DNA of 64,000 bases from Agathobaculum massiliense. GTDB taxonomy: Bacteria; Bacillota; Clostridia; Oscillospirales; Butyricicoccaceae. Within the stretch, counting starts at the first letter, position 1; every line of letters starts with the position of its first letter. Shown piece after piece: positions 1-8,810 of this stretch. The DNA lies in contig NZ_OMPN01000001.1 of the NCBI RefSeq assembly GCF_900291975.1, positions 1,178,001 to 1,242,000 of the forward strand, written 5' to 3'. The position numbers and the translations under genes are program-made. The notes beneath the pieces were generated by a model. The model saw only the letters and a list, made by a program, of their open reading frames with translations. It searched no databases and was not told where the DNA came from.

Positions 1-297
1 CAGCCCTTTCCCCTGCATCCCGCGCGCCAGATATACGGACAGTTCGGCGGCCCAGTCGTATGCCGCCCGCTCGCGCAGGCGGTGCGCATAGGCATAGCCC
101 GCGATTTCCCCCGCCCGCTCGCACACCAGATAGGGGTACCAGGCGGATATCTCCCGTACCCGCGCGGCGAATTCCTCCGCCGTGGGTACGTCATATTCAA
201 AGGTTACGGCCGTATCCGTGATGTACGGCGTGTAAATATCCAGCAGCGCGGCCGCGTCCTGTGGCGCTGACAGCCGGATGGTCCATTGTTGTTCCAT
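1..297 (-). CDS. GNAT-family N-acetyltransferase (3' end outside window)
   Basis: The ATG at 297 opens a frame that runs off the left edge of the window (99 codons visible). The visible part begins MEQQWTIRL and contains an early DAAALLDIYTPYI segment and a later GEIAGYAYAHRL segment. This is the N-terminal layout of phosphinothricin/methionine-sulfoximine-type GNAT acetyltransferases, which move an acetyl group from acetyl-CoA to an amine. The acetyl-CoA loop is only reached at the window edge (RGMQGKGL). It lies 25 bp downstream of priA on the same strand and may be the tail of that operon. The substrate cannot be told from the sequence. Confidence 0.75.
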   Translation of the reverse strand, partial: MEQQWTIRLSAPQDAAALLDIYTPYITDTAVTFEYDVPTAEEFAARVREISAWYPYLVCERAGEIAGYAYAHRLRERAAYDWAAELSVYLARGMQGKGL

Positions 298-322
298 AAT
301 CGTTTCTCTCCTGCGCGGCGTG

Positions 323-2776
323 CTACAAGTCCGGATTTTCATCCGCAAACACGGTCACGCCGCGGTTTTTGCTGTCAAGCAGGAATTCGCGCAGCACGCC
401 CGCGATCAGCGAGCGCCACCGCGCGGTGTTCCTCGCGCGCATGGTCAGGTGATAGCGGTAGCGCCCCATCACCCGCACCACCTGCGCCGCCGCCGGCCCC
501 AGCACCGGTGCCTTTACATCTGCGTACTGCCCTTCCATCAGGCTTTGCAGGCGGGCCTTGAGGGCGAGCAGGCTTTTCAACACCTGCTGCTCGACCTCAC
601 CCGCCGCGGTCAGCACGGTCAGGTCGCATACCGGCGGACACCGCAGCGCCTGGCGGGTTTCCAGCTCGCGCTCGAAAAACGCCTCATAATCCTGCCGCGC
701 TGCAGCCAGGATGACCGGATGCGTGGGGCTGTAAGTCTGAATGACCGCCTTTCCGGTATCGAACCGCCGTCCCGCGCGCCCCACCACCTGCGTGATGAGC
801 GAAAACGTGCGCTCACGCGCGCGGTAATCCTGCGCATACAGGCTCTGGTCCGCGTCCAGCACGCCGACCAGCGTGACGTTTTCAAAATCCAGCCCCTTGG
901 TCACCATCTGGGTGCCGAGCAGGATATCCGCCTCGCCCTTGGCGAACTGCGCAAGCAGCTTTTCATGTGCGCCCTTGGTGTGCATGGTGTCCGCGTCCAT
1001 ACGCAGCACGCGCGCGGCTGGGAATTTCTCATGCAGCTCCTGCTCAACTTTCTGCGTGCCGGGCGTTTCGGTAAACAGGCTTTCCCCGCCGCAGGCCGGA
1101 CACCTTCCGGTGATCCTGACCGACGCCCCGCAGTAATGACACATCGCCCGTCCGGAGGCCGAATGATAGGTCATGCTGGTTGAACAGGACGGGCATTCCG
1201 GAACCCAGCCGCAGATCGCGCAGCCGATCACGCGGCTGTTGCCGCGCCGGTTGAGGAACAGGATCGCCTGCTTTCCCCGCCCGAGCGCGCCGATCAGCTC
1301 GCTTTCCAACTGCGGACCGATCACGCCCTCCCGTCCCTCTCGGGCCAGGCCGCGCATATCGGCGATCAGCACATCCGGCAGCCCCGCGCCGAGGAACCGC
1401 TCGCTGAGTGTAAACACCGGATATTTCCCCTGCTGGGAGCCGTAATAGGTCTCGACCGACGGGGTCGCGGAGCCGAATACGAGCAGCGCGTTCTCCTGCG
1501 CGGCGCGGTACTTGGCTACGTCCCGCGCGTGGTAGCGCGGGGACTGCTCGGACCGGTACGCCCCGTCCTGCTCCTCGTCGATAATCAGGATGCCGAGGTC
1601 TTTCACCGGCGCGAACACCGCCGACCGCGTGCCGATCACCACGCGCGCGCGGCCGGACTGTATCTTTTTGAAGCTGTCGTACCGCTCTCCGACCGAAAGC
1701 GCGGAATGCAGCACCGCAACCTCATCCCCGAACTGAGCCGCAAACTGGCGCAATACCTGCGGCGTCAGCCCGATTTCAGGCACCAGCACGATCGCGCCGC
1801 GTCCCTGCCCCAGCGCTCTGGCAATCAGCTTCAGGTAAACCTGCGTCTTGCCGCTCCCCGTTACGCCGAACAGCAGCGCGGCGCGCGGCGTCCTTTCGTC
1901 CAGAAGCGCGGCAAGCCCGTCGAACGCCTGCTGCTGCTGCGTGCTTAGCACCGGCGGCGCGGCTTTCGGCACCTCGGAAAAATCCGGCGCGCGCAGCCGC
2001 TCCTCGTGCCGCATACGCAGCAGCCCTTTTTTGACCATATCGCGCAGCGCGGCGTCGGATACGCCCGTCATGTAGCAAAGCTCTTTCCAGCTCATCCAGC
2101 CGCCATCCGCAAGGATGGACACCACATCCAGCCGCGCGGGGCTACGCCGGCCGATCCGAGCCGCCGCAGCGCCGGCCTCCACGTCCAGGGAAAGCATCCG
2201 TTCGGTCTTATCGCCCGACCGCTGGGCGGTATTGCTGCGATAGGTCAGCACGCCCTCGCCTGCCAGCGCGTCCAGCACACGGGTCATGCTTCTGCCGCCC
2301 AGCCGCTGCCGGATATCCGAGGCCGCAAGCGTCTGCCCCGGCCGGTCGAACAGCGCGAGCACCGCGCCCGCCTCGCCTTCGCGCGCCCGCAGCGCGGCAA
2401 GGTCGGCATCCGGCGCAAGCGTGTAGGTTTCGTTCCGCTTGAACCACAGCCCGGCGGGCAGCATGACGCGCACACAGTCGAAATAGGTGCAGTACAGCCG
2501 CTCACGCATCCACGCGGCCAGCTTGAGCTGCCGCGCGTCCAGCACCGGCGCGTCGTCCAGCACCTCCACCACGGGCTTGAGCGGATGCCCGCCGTCGTCC
2601 TTCCGGAACGCGAGTACGACCGCTTCCGCCCGTTTATTGCCAAAGCCGAACGGCACGAGAACACGGGTGCCAATCCGCACCTGTTCCCGCAGCTCGTCCG
2701 GCACACGGTAGGAATATAGCTTGTCGATCGCATAGGTCGCCGCATCCACGGCGACCGCGCAGATTTTTTCCGCCAA
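323..2776 (-). CDS. priA: Primosomal replication-restart helicase PriA
   Basis: About 817 aa. PriA is a 3'-5' DNA helicase that reloads the replisome at stalled forks. Visible are the N-terminal DNA-binding domain (AVAVDAATYAIDKLYSYRVP), Walker A GVTGSGKTQ, a DEEQ Walker B box, and the zinc-binding insert with paired cysteines (CAICGW, CPSC, CHYC, CPAC). I start it at a TTG (2776): AAGGAGG sits 8 nt upstream and translation then reads LAEKICAVAVD, the usual PriA start. The longer frame to 2830 lacks a ribosome-binding site. It follows coaBC, as in many Firmicutes, and is probably the distal gene of the yicC-remA-gmk-rpoZ-coaBC operon. Confidence 0.97.
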   Translation of the reverse strand: MAEKICAVAVDAATYAIDKLYSYRVPDELREQVRIGTRVLVPFGFGNKRAEAVVLAFRKDDGGHPLKPVVEVLDDAPVLDARQLKLAAWMRERLYCTYFDCVRVMLPAGLWFKRNETYTLAPDADLAALRAREGEAGAVLALFDRPGQTLAASDIRQRLGGRSMTRVLDALAGEGVLTYRSNTAQRSGDKTERMLSLDVEAGAAAARIGRRSPARLDVVSILADGGWMSWKELCYMTGVSDAALRDMVKKGLLRMRHEERLRAPDFSEVPKAAPPVLSTQQQQAFDGLAALLDERTPRAALLFGVTGSGKTQVYLKLIARALGQGRGAIVLVPEIGLTPQVLRQFAAQFGDEVAVLHSALSVGERYDSFKKIQSGRARVVIGTRSAVFAPVKDLGILIIDEEQDGAYRSEQSPRYHARDVAKYRAAQENALLVFGSATPSVETYYGSQQGKYPVFTLSERFLGAGLPDVLIADMRGLAREGREGVIGPQLESELIGALGRGKQAILFLNRRGNSRVIGCAICGWVPECPSCSTSMTYHSASGRAMCHYCGASVRITGRCPACGGESLFTETPGTQKVEQELHEKFPAARVLRMDADTMHTKGAHEKLLAQFAKGEADILLGTQMVTKGLDFENVTLVGVLDADQSLYAQDYRARERTFSLITQVVGRAGRRFDTGKAVIQTYSPTHPVILAAARQDYEAFFERELETRQALRCPPVCDLTVLTAAGEVEQQVLKSLLALKARLQSLMEGQYADVKAPVLGPAAAQVVRVMGRYRYHLTMRARNTARWRSLIAGVLREFLLDSKNRGVTVFADENPDL

Positions 2777-2845
2777 TGGATACGCCTCCTTATGCGCCTG
2801 ATATCCGCCATGCGGGGACACGCATCCCATCCCCGCGGCGGGCGA

Positions 2846-4051
2846 TCACGCCCGCGCCTGCCGCATCGCGAGCAGCCGGTCCAAAATCACGTCCGCGAGC
2901 GCTTCCTTGCTCATCAGAGGCGGGGTCTCGCGCCGCCCATCCGCAAACAGGAGCGTCGCGACGTTGGTATCCGTGCCGAAGCCCGCACCCGCGTCGCGCA
3001 GGGAGTTGGCCACCAACATATCGCAGTTTTTCCGCCGCAGCTTCTCCGCGGCGTTCTCCAACAGGCTCTGGGTTTCCATCGCGAAGCCGCAGAGCAACTG
3101 CCCGGGGCGCTTTTTACGCCCCAGCTCGGCCAGGATGTCCGGATTGCGCGCCAACGCGAGCGTCAGCTCCCCCTCGCCCTTCTTGAGCTTTTCCGCCGCG
3201 GTCTCCGCGGGGCGATAATCCCCCACCGCGGCCGCCTTGACGATCATATCCTGCTCCGCCGCGCGGGATACGACCGCGTCGTACATTTCGCACGCTGAAA
3301 CCACATCCACCCGCTGAACGCCCGCCGGCGTGTCAAGCGCGGTCGGTCCGGAAACCAGCGTTGTCTCCGCGCCGCGCAGCGCCGCGCGCGCCGCTACCGC
3401 GTAGCCCATCTTGCCCGTGGAGTGGTTGGACAGGAAACGAACCGGATCCATCGCCTCCTGCGTCGGTCCAGCGGTGACCAGCACGAGCCGCCCCGCGAGA
3501 TCCTGCGGGGTGAGCGCTTTTTCAATGCCCCAGAGCAGCGCGGGCGTGTCCGGCAGCTTGCCGCGGCCGGTGTCGCCACAGGCGAGATGGCCCGCCGCCG
3601 GATCGATGATATGGAAGCCCCGTTCGCGCAGCGTCCGCAGGTTCTGCTGCGTGACCGGATTATCGTACATGCCCGTATTCATTGCGGGCGCTACCACGAC
3701 CGGCGCGCGGGTCGCCAGAAGCGTCGTCGTCACCATATCATCCGCGATGCCGTGCGCGGCCTTGGCAATGACGTTTGCGGTCGCGGGCGCGATCACAAAC
3801 ACATCCGCCGCCTTGGCCAGCGAGATATGCTCGACCTCCCACGCGAAGCTGCGATCGAACGTATCCACGACCGTCCGGTAGCCGGACAGGGTTTCAAACG
3901 TCATGGGAGCGATAAACTGCGTGGCCGACTCGGTCATCAGCACGCGCACCTGCGCGCCGGCCTGCCGCAGCTTGCTGGTCAGGTCGGCGGCCTTATACGC
4001 CGCGATGCCGCCGGTCACGCACAGAACTACGGTCTTTCCGCTCACGCGCAT
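2846..4051 (-). CDS. coaBC: Bifunctional phosphopantothenoylcysteine decarboxylase/synthetase
   Basis: 401 aa, normal full length for Dfp. It catalyses two steps of coenzyme A synthesis: CTP-dependent joining of cysteine to 4'-phosphopantothenate (CoaB), then FMN-dependent decarboxylation (CoaC). CoaC marks are the catalytic His in WEVEHISLAK (about residue 74), PAMNTGMY, and the substrate-lid Cys in HLACGDTGRG (about residue 157). The CoaB part shows VTAGPTQEAMDPVRFLSNHS, the ADP-binding start of that domain, and KAAAVGDYRP with its catalytic lysine. Its start is 3 bp after the rpoZ stop, so the two are probably translationally coupled. Confidence 0.97.
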   Translation of the reverse strand: MRVSGKTVVLCVTGGIAAYKAADLTSKLRQAGAQVRVLMTESATQFIAPMTFETLSGYRTVVDTFDRSFAWEVEHISLAKAADVFVIAPATANVIAKAAHGIADDMVTTTLLATRAPVVVAPAMNTGMYDNPVTQQNLRTLRERGFHIIDPAAGHLACGDTGRGKLPDTPALLWGIEKALTPQDLAGRLVLVTAGPTQEAMDPVRFLSNHSTGKMGYAVAARAALRGAETTLVSGPTALDTPAGVQRVDVVSACEMYDAVVSRAAEQDMIVKAAAVGDYRPAETAAEKLKKGEGELTLALARNPDILAELGRKKRPGQLLCGFAMETQSLLENAAEKLRRKNCDMLVANSLRDAGAGFGTDTNVATLLFADGRRETPPLMSKEALADVILDRLLAMRQARA

Positions 4052-4054
4052 GGC

Positions 4055-4444
4055 TTACCGGTCCTCTTCCGGTACGTCGCCGTCGTCCAGCTCATGGTCG
4101 TCGAACTCGTCGAGGCGGCGGTCATCCTCCTCCTCGTCCTCCTCACGCTCGGCGCCTTCCTCGTCCTCGTCTTCGTCCAGATCGATCGAATCGTCCACAT
4201 CCACCATCGCAGCCGCGATCGCGTTGTTCTTGACGATGACCGGCGCAGTGCGCGGTCCTGGGCGGTACACTACTTCCCCTGCGGCGATCTCGTCCAGCGC
4301 CAGCTTGACCGCCTTATCGGAAAGCTGCTCGCCCGTTTCCTCTGCCTGGTCAGCGATATCGCGAGCGCGCTGCGCCGCGAGGTTGACCAGCAGATAGCGG
4401 TTGCCCACACGTTTCATCAATTCCTGCATCGAAGGTTTCAGCAT
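4055..4444 (-). CDS. rpoZ: RNA polymerase omega subunit with long acidic tail
   Basis: 129 aa. The first 75 or so residues are a standard omega core that helps assemble beta': MLKPSMQELMKRVGNRYLLV, then RARDIADQ, then KAVKLALDEIAAGEV. The remaining 50 or so residues are an unusual, extremely acidic tail of Asp/Glu runs (DLDEDEDEEGAEREEDEEED...), making the protein much longer than the usual 65-90 aa. The position between gmk and coaBC is the canonical Firmicute context for rpoZ. The tail has no recognisable fold and looks disordered. Confidence 0.93.
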   Translation of the reverse strand: MLKPSMQELMKRVGNRYLLVNLAAQRARDIADQAEETGEQLSDKAVKLALDEIAAGEVVYRPGPRTAPVIVKNNAIAAAMVDVDDSIDLDEDEDEEGAEREEDEEEDDRRLDEFDDHELDDGDVPEEDR

Positions 4445-4500
4445 TGTAATCCATTCTCCTTATATTACCCTTTGTATTATTTATGCTCATGATCTGCGCG

Positions 4501-5061
4501 TTATGTACGCCGCGCCGCCAGAATGCCCTGCAGCTCGCGCACCGCGCGGTCGATCTCGTCATTGACGACGACATAATCGAACCTGTCCCTGCTTTTCAGT
4601 TCCTCTTTCGCGGTTTCCAGGCGCTTTCGCACCTTTTCCTCGTCCTCTGTGCCGCGTCCGCGCAGCCGCGCGGCCAGCTCCTCGAACGACGGGGGCGCGA
4701 TAAACACCATCACCGCGTCCGGACGCTTCTGATGCACCTGCATCGCGCCCTGCACCTCGATCTCCAGAATCACATCGTACCCCTCGGCCAGCTTTTCGTT
4801 GACCGGCGCTTCGAGTGTGCCGTAATAATTATCCACATATCGGGCGTGCTCCAGAAAAGCGTTCTGCGCTATCTTCCGCTCAAAATCCGCGCGGGTCAGG
4901 AAGTAGTACTGCACCCCGTCCGTTTCGCCCGAGCGCGGCGCGCGCGTGGTCGCGGAGATCGAATAAAACAGGCGGTCATCCTCGGCCATCAGACGGGAAA
5001 GCAGCGTACCCTTTCCCGCTCCGGAAGGGCCGGTAAACACATACAGAGTACCCTTATTCAT
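4501..5061 (-). CDS. gmk: Guanylate kinase
   Basis: 186 aa from the ATG at 5061, preceded by a G-rich Shine-Dalgarno (AAGGGGGGAG). It phosphorylates GMP to GDP with ATP. The P-loop [11 protein letters not shown] is near residues 10-20. The GMP-binding section follows: [21 protein letters not shown], then [15 protein letters not shown], then [14 protein letters not shown]. The frame could be read from 5139, but that extension has no family similarity and overlaps remA extensively. With the chosen start it overlaps the end of remA by 8 bp, consistent with coupled translation. Confidence 0.97.
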   Translation of the reverse strand: MNKGTLYVFTGPSGAGKGTLLSRLMAEDDRLFYSISATTRAPRSGETDGVQYYFLTRADFERKIAQNAFLEHARYVDNYYGTLEAPVNEKLAEGYDVILEIEVQGAMQVHQKRPDAVMVFIAPPSFEELAARLRGRGTEDEEKVRKRLETAKEELKSRDRFDYVVVNDEIDRAVRELQGILAARRT

Positions 5062-5317
5062 CCTCGCTCCCCCCTTCCTCGCTGTCGCCCGCGAAGCGCG
5101 CGGCAACGGTTTCCGGCTGCAGGGCGGACAGGACCACATGGTCGCTGTCCATAATGAGCACGGCGCGGGTCCGGCGGCCGTAGGTGCCGTCGATCACCAT
5201 GCCGCGGTCGCGCGCCTCCTGTATAGTGCGCTTGACCGGCGCGGACTCCGGACTGACGATCGCGATCAGCCGCGAAGATGCGACCATATTTCCAAAACCG
5301 ATATTGATGAGCTTCAC
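5054..5317 (-). CDS. remA: RemA-family extracellular matrix regulator (DUF370)
   Basis: 87 aa. It begins [20 protein letters not shown] and contains [20 protein letters not shown], the diagnostic blocks of DUF370. In Bacillus subtilis RemA is an oligomeric DNA-binding activator of biofilm matrix and osmoprotection genes. The yicC-remA-gmk-rpoZ order is the standard Firmicute arrangement. A short acidic tail ([11 protein letters not shown]) follows the domain. Its target genes in this organism are unknown. Confidence 0.95.
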   Translation of the reverse strand: MKLINIGFGNMVASSRLIAIVSPESAPVKRTIQEARDRGMVIDGTYGRRTRAVLIMDSDHVVLSALQPETVAARFAGDSEEGGSEDE

Positions 5318-5342
5318 CCGCGCTGCCCCCTTTTATGACCTT

Positions 5343-6218
5343 TTACTCAATATTCTGTATCTGCTCGCGTATCTTCTCGATCTCGCTTTTGATATCCACC
5401 ACGATGCGCGCCATCTCTACATCGTTCGCCTTGGAACCGATCGTATTGGCCTCGCGGTTCATCTCCTGCACAAGGAAGTCCAGCTTGCGGCCCACCGGCT
5501 GCGTTTCGCGCAGCATGGCGTCAAGCTGGTGCAGATGGCTGCGCAGGCGGACGGTCTCCTCATCCACCGCGGTCTTGTCGGCATAGACCGCCGCCTCGGT
5601 CAGGATGCGCGTCTCGTCGATGCTGGTGTCCGCCAGCACCTCCTGCATGCGCGCGAGCAGCTTTTCCCGATATTCGCGCACGCGCTCCGGTGAGCGGGCC
5701 TCCACCTCGCCCACCATGCGCCCGATGGCCGCGCAACGGCCTTTGACATCCTCCGCGAGCTTTTCGCCCTCGCGCAGGCGCATCTCATCAAAGCCGGCGC
5801 AGGCCTTTTCAAACACGGCGGTCACGTCGCGGATCATGGCGTCCGCGTCCTGCTCGATGCGTTCGGAGCCTAAAACGTCGGGCATTTTGGCCAGACTCGT
5901 CACGGTCACGTCATCCCGCAGGCCGTATTTGTCCGCGATCTCATGCAGGGCTTCCAGATAACGCTCGGCCAGCGCATGATTGACCGTAACGGCCACATCG
6001 CCGCCCTCCTGCACCTCGACGCCCACAAACACCTCAACCTTGCCGCGCGAGATGCGCGACGCGGCTGCTTTTTTTACTGCTTCATCCAGAAAGCCGTACT
6101 GACGCGGCGCCTTGACCGTGCAGTCCAGATAGCGGTGATTGACCGCGCGCAGCTCGACCGTGATCGTTTTCCCGTCCAGTTGTTCCCTGGCACGGCCATA
6201 GCCGGTCATACTCTTCAT
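5343..6218 (-). CDS. yicC: YicC/YloC-family endoribonuclease
   Basis: 291 aa, the normal length. The start MKSMTGYGRA and the ELRAVNHRYLD block identify the family. So does the C-terminal stretch containing GRKLDFLVQEMNREANTIGSK, and the protein ends in a segment with EIEKIREQIQNIE. Members have been described as RNases linked to sRNA turnover in Escherichia coli and are conserved next to remA and gmk in Firmicutes. The start has a GAGGG ribosome-binding site. The function here is inferred from the family only. Confidence 0.93.
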   Translation of the reverse strand: MKSMTGYGRAREQLDGKTITVELRAVNHRYLDCTVKAPRQYGFLDEAVKKAAASRISRGKVEVFVGVEVQEGGDVAVTVNHALAERYLEALHEIADKYGLRDDVTVTSLAKMPDVLGSERIEQDADAMIRDVTAVFEKACAGFDEMRLREGEKLAEDVKGRCAAIGRMVGEVEARSPERVREYREKLLARMQEVLADTSIDETRILTEAAVYADKTAVDEETVRLRSHLHQLDAMLRETQPVGRKLDFLVQEMNREANTIGSKANDVEMARIVVDIKSEIEKIREQIQNIE

Positions 6219-6234
6219 GTTACGTTCCCTCTTT

Positions 6235-6741
6235 TCAGTCGGGCGGCAGGCTTCTGCGCAACAAGGCGATCAGCCGTGACAACGCCACATCATACATCAA
6301 AAATACAGCATTGGCCGCAAACCACAATGCCGCGACCCAACCCAGGCCAGTGACGGCAAGCTGTGGAACAAACACGAACACGGCCAGCGCGGCCGCCGCC
6401 AGCAGCATAAGGTTAAAATAAGCAAGCTTAATACCCATCTGCATGCGGCGAGGCGCATAGCACTCGACCCAGTATTTTATGATGGGGTACAGCCCACAGA
6501 ACAGTACATAAGCTGCCGCTACACTTTTTCGCGGCACCAGCAGCAAGCTGAGCACCGAAACCGCCAGATACAGCAGTACCGCGAGACGAACCCGCGCATG
6601 ACGGATCAGTGGAACCGCGCTCGTCACACCCGCGGCGATGCAGGCCGCAACCGCGGCATAGGGCGATACCCCGCCCAGATAAAGCAACACGAACGCGACC
6701 GCCGCGAGTAGGCCGCCCCGTGCAATATCCCGCGCTCCCAT
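6235..6741 (-). CDS. Small integral membrane protein of unknown function
   Basis: 168 aa with four to six hydrophobic segments: AAVAFVLLYLGGV near residues 12-25, AVAACIAAGVTSAVP, LAVLLYLAVSVLSLLLV, YVLFCGLYPIIKYW, FNLMLLAAAALAVFVFVP, and GWVAALWFAANAVFLMYDVALS. I do not recognise a family. It starts immediately after the stop of the J-domain gene and ends 17 bp before yicC, so it belongs to the same operon. The J-domain neighbour suggests a role in folding or envelope quality control, but that is only context. Confidence 0.7.
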   Translation of the reverse strand: MGARDIARGGLLAAVAFVLLYLGGVSPYAAVAACIAAGVTSAVPLIRHARVRLAVLLYLAVSVLSLLLVPRKSVAAAYVLFCGLYPIIKYWVECYAPRRMQMGIKLAYFNLMLLAAAALAVFVFVPQLAVTGLGWVAALWFAANAVFLMYDVALSRLIALLRRSLPPD

Positions 6742-6742
6742 A

Positions 6743-7354
6743 TCAGCAGCCCGCGTTGCAGCACATGTTCATACAGCAGTTGCAAATCGCCAGCTGCATA
6801 CACATATCGCACATGTTGGCCTCCTGCATGGGCCGGTAGCCGCCATAGCCGCCCGACATGTTCAGATTGTTGAGCGCCGTGCGGTACTCCATGTTAGAGG
6901 GGTCCATCTGGCAGGCCTGCGTATAGGCGCGCATCGCCTCGTCATACCAGCCCTTGCGGTAATAGACCGTACCCATCAGGTAGAACCACTCCGCGTCCCG
7001 CGCGCTCGACCGCTGCAGCAGCTGTTCGGCCAGGCCCAGGTTGCCCTGGTTGATCGCCTGCCGCACCTGGCTGTACAACGCCGCGTTCGCGCCGGAATAC
7101 GCGTGCTGCTGGCCGCCGCCATACTGTTGCCCGCCGTATTGCTGGCCGCCCGCGCCGCCGGCTTTGCCCGACCGCTCGTTCATAATCATGTCGTAGGCTT
7201 CGTTGATCTCTTTCATACGCGCCTCGGCAAGGTCGGCCAGCGGGTTATTGATATAATTGTCCGGGTGATATTTGCGCGCCAACTCCCGATATGCGCGCTT
7301 GACGTCGTCGTCGCTTGTCTGTGGCGTGACGCCCAGCACTTTATAGGGATCCAT
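6743..7354 (-). CDS. J-domain protein with TPR segment and cysteine-rich tail
   Basis: 203 aa. The N-terminal J-domain (MDPYKVLGVTPQTSDDDVKR, then YHPDN with the Hsp70-activating HPD at about residues 31-33) should stimulate a DnaK-type chaperone. A Gly/Gln/Tyr-rich linker (GGQQYGGQQYGGGQQ) follows. Then comes a TPR-like helical pair (NLGLAEQLLQRSSARDAEW, then GWYDEAMRAYTQACQMDPS). The last 25 residues hold nine cysteines (MCDMCMQLAICNCCMNMCCNAGC), a possible metal or lipid-anchoring module. Its start overlaps the end of the DUF5685 gene by 14 bp. Confidence 0.88.
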   Translation of the reverse strand: MDPYKVLGVTPQTSDDDVKRAYRELARKYHPDNYINNPLADLAEARMKEINEAYDMIMNERSGKAGGAGGQQYGGQQYGGGQQHAYSGANAALYSQVRQAINQGNLGLAEQLLQRSSARDAEWFYLMGTVYYRKGWYDEAMRAYTQACQMDPSNMEYRTALNNLNMSGGYGGYRPMQEANMCDMCMQLAICNCCMNMCCNAGC

Positions 7355-8225
7355 GTTTGCCCCATCCTCCGTTCGTTTGGTACGTTCCGTCGAGCACCTG
7401 TCGCGTGACGAGCGGCATACCGAGAAAAATAATATTGCGGATCAGCTCCGCGTCGCGCTGCGCGTCCAGCAGGTCGAACGCCATGCAGACGTCAGCGAGG
7501 GAGCGTTCGAGCGTCCGCTCGAGCGCATCCTTTATCTCTGTCAAATCCGGCGTGCGCAGGTCATAGCGCAGCACCACCGGATTGTAATTGCCCTGTTCCA
7601 GATCCTCCGCCACGTCCTGCGCGGCGTCGAGCAGGTATACCCACCGCCCGATATGGTAAAACATCTGCCGCAGCACGCGCTCGCGCGCGTCCCCCGTGCG
7701 GGGGACCACAGCCGCGGTCATGCGCGCCGAGGCGTCCGCCGCGCGATCCATGGACGGGCATTTTTCGCGCTCTATCGCCTGCAGGTCGTCCAGCGCCGCC
7801 ACGATCTCGCGGTCCGCGTCCGGCAGACGCGCGCGCGCCCTTTGATAGCCGCGCTTCCCCAGGCCGCACAGCAGCCATGCCAGCAGCCGCTTCGCGCCCT
7901 TTTCATCCGCCAAGCTGTCTCGGAATTTATGATAGGAGAGCAGCACGCTCACATCGGCCGCAAGCGCAAGCGCGTCGTCGGGTGCGGCGCAGGGGCGCTT
8001 GAGCAGCGGATGCGCGTCGCACCGCTTCCTGCAGGGCGGCGGCGTCCCCTCCCGCTCCGCTCCGGCAACAAGGACGAAGAACGTCATGTCGTAGCTCAGG
8101 AACAGCGTATAGAACCGGCCGTACCGCGCACGGATCGCATGGCATAGGCCGCAGTATACCTGCTGGAACCGGTCGGCCTCCCTGACCCGCAGCTCGGATT
8201 TGACCGGACGGATAAAGCCAAACAT
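7341..8225 (-). CDS. DUF5685 family protein
   Basis: 294 aa. The start MFGFIRPVKSELRVREADR followed by VYCGLCHAIRARYGR is typical of DUF5685 proteins, which are common next to J-domain genes in Clostridia. Several cysteines (YCGLC, CRKRCDAH, KRPC, EKCPSMD) could bind metal. The later QMFYHIGRWVYLLDAAQDVAED segment resembles the helical core of isoprenoid-type proteins, but I would not assign chemistry from that. AAAGGG lies 7 nt before the ATG at 8225; a GTG one codon earlier is less likely. It is the first gene of the long minus-strand operon. Confidence 0.8.
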   Translation of the reverse strand: MFGFIRPVKSELRVREADRFQQVYCGLCHAIRARYGRFYTLFLSYDMTFFVLVAGAEREGTPPPCRKRCDAHPLLKRPCAAPDDALALAADVSVLLSYHKFRDSLADEKGAKRLLAWLLCGLGKRGYQRARARLPDADREIVAALDDLQAIEREKCPSMDRAADASARMTAAVVPRTGDARERVLRQMFYHIGRWVYLLDAAQDVAEDLEQGNYNPVVLRYDLRTPDLTEIKDALERTLERSLADVCMAFDLLDAQRDAELIRNIIFLGMPLVTRQVLDGTYQTNGGWGKHGSL

Positions 8226-8277
8226 CACAAAACCCTTTCGCGCCGCGTGCTGCGCGCACGCTTTTCACATTCAATCT

Positions 8278-8306
8278 ATTTTACCGGACTTTTTCCGATA
8301 AGACAA
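8278..8306 (-). promoter_or_regulatory. Promoter of the DUF5685-to-priA operon
   Basis: On the minus strand TTGTCT, a 17-bp spacer and TAAAAT lie about 50 bp upstream of the DUF5685 start. This is a near-consensus housekeeping promoter and the only one I see for the ten-gene operon. Confidence 0.6.
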
Positions 8307-8345
8307 GAGATAAGCGCAGGAAAGCCGGAAAAATTCACAATTTAT

Positions 8346-8759
8346 TCAAAGCCGCTGGGTGATTGCGAACGGTACGTCGTTCTTTTTCTTCATTTGGCGG
8401 CTGTACCACATCGCGCCGAGTATACCCAGTGCGAACAGGAGTCCGCCGCAGATTGCGGCCTGCGCCGCGCCGCCTCCCAGCACGCTTCCCGCCCCGTAGC
8501 CGATGAAAAACAGCACGACCGGCAGCAGGTAGACCAGCACCGCGATGCCCAGCACGCGGCCGGTTTCGCCCTCCAGCAGCACGCGGTCGCCCACCTGCGC
8601 CGCCACGCCGTTGAACGCAGTCACATACAGGGTTTGTGTCTCCAGACCGCCGCAGCCGCCGCATTTGGCGCAGTCATGCCCGCACGCCGACCGGCGTGTC
8701 ACCTCCACCTCGGCCATACGGCCGGGCAATAGTTTTTTTATCGTTCCCTGTTGGGTCAA
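8346..8759 (-). CDS. RseC/MucC-type SoxR-reducing system protein
   Basis: 137 aa. The N-terminal part has the cysteine motif CGHDCAKCGGCG (about residues 26-37), then a short beta domain (VGDRVLLEGETGRVLG). Two membrane helices follow (GIAVLVYLLPVVLFFIGYG and AAICGGLLFALGILGAMW) and a basic tail. This is the RseC family, associated with Rnf-type electron transport and SoxR reduction in proteobacteria and found alone in Clostridia. The start is a TTG with GGAG 8 nt upstream. It is the last gene after cdaA-cdaR-FAD oxidoreductase; its electron partner is not visible here. Confidence 0.85.
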   Translation of the reverse strand: MTQQGTIKKLLPGRMAEVEVTRRSACGHDCAKCGGCGGLETQTLYVTAFNGVAAQVGDRVLLEGETGRVLGIAVLVYLLPVVLFFIGYGAGSVLGGGAAQAAICGGLLFALGILGAMWYSRQMKKKNDVPFAITQRL

Positions 8760-8810
8760 TGTTATCGCTCCGTTCTGAAAAATATTGCTCCTGCGCGCCG
8801 CGGCGCGCGC

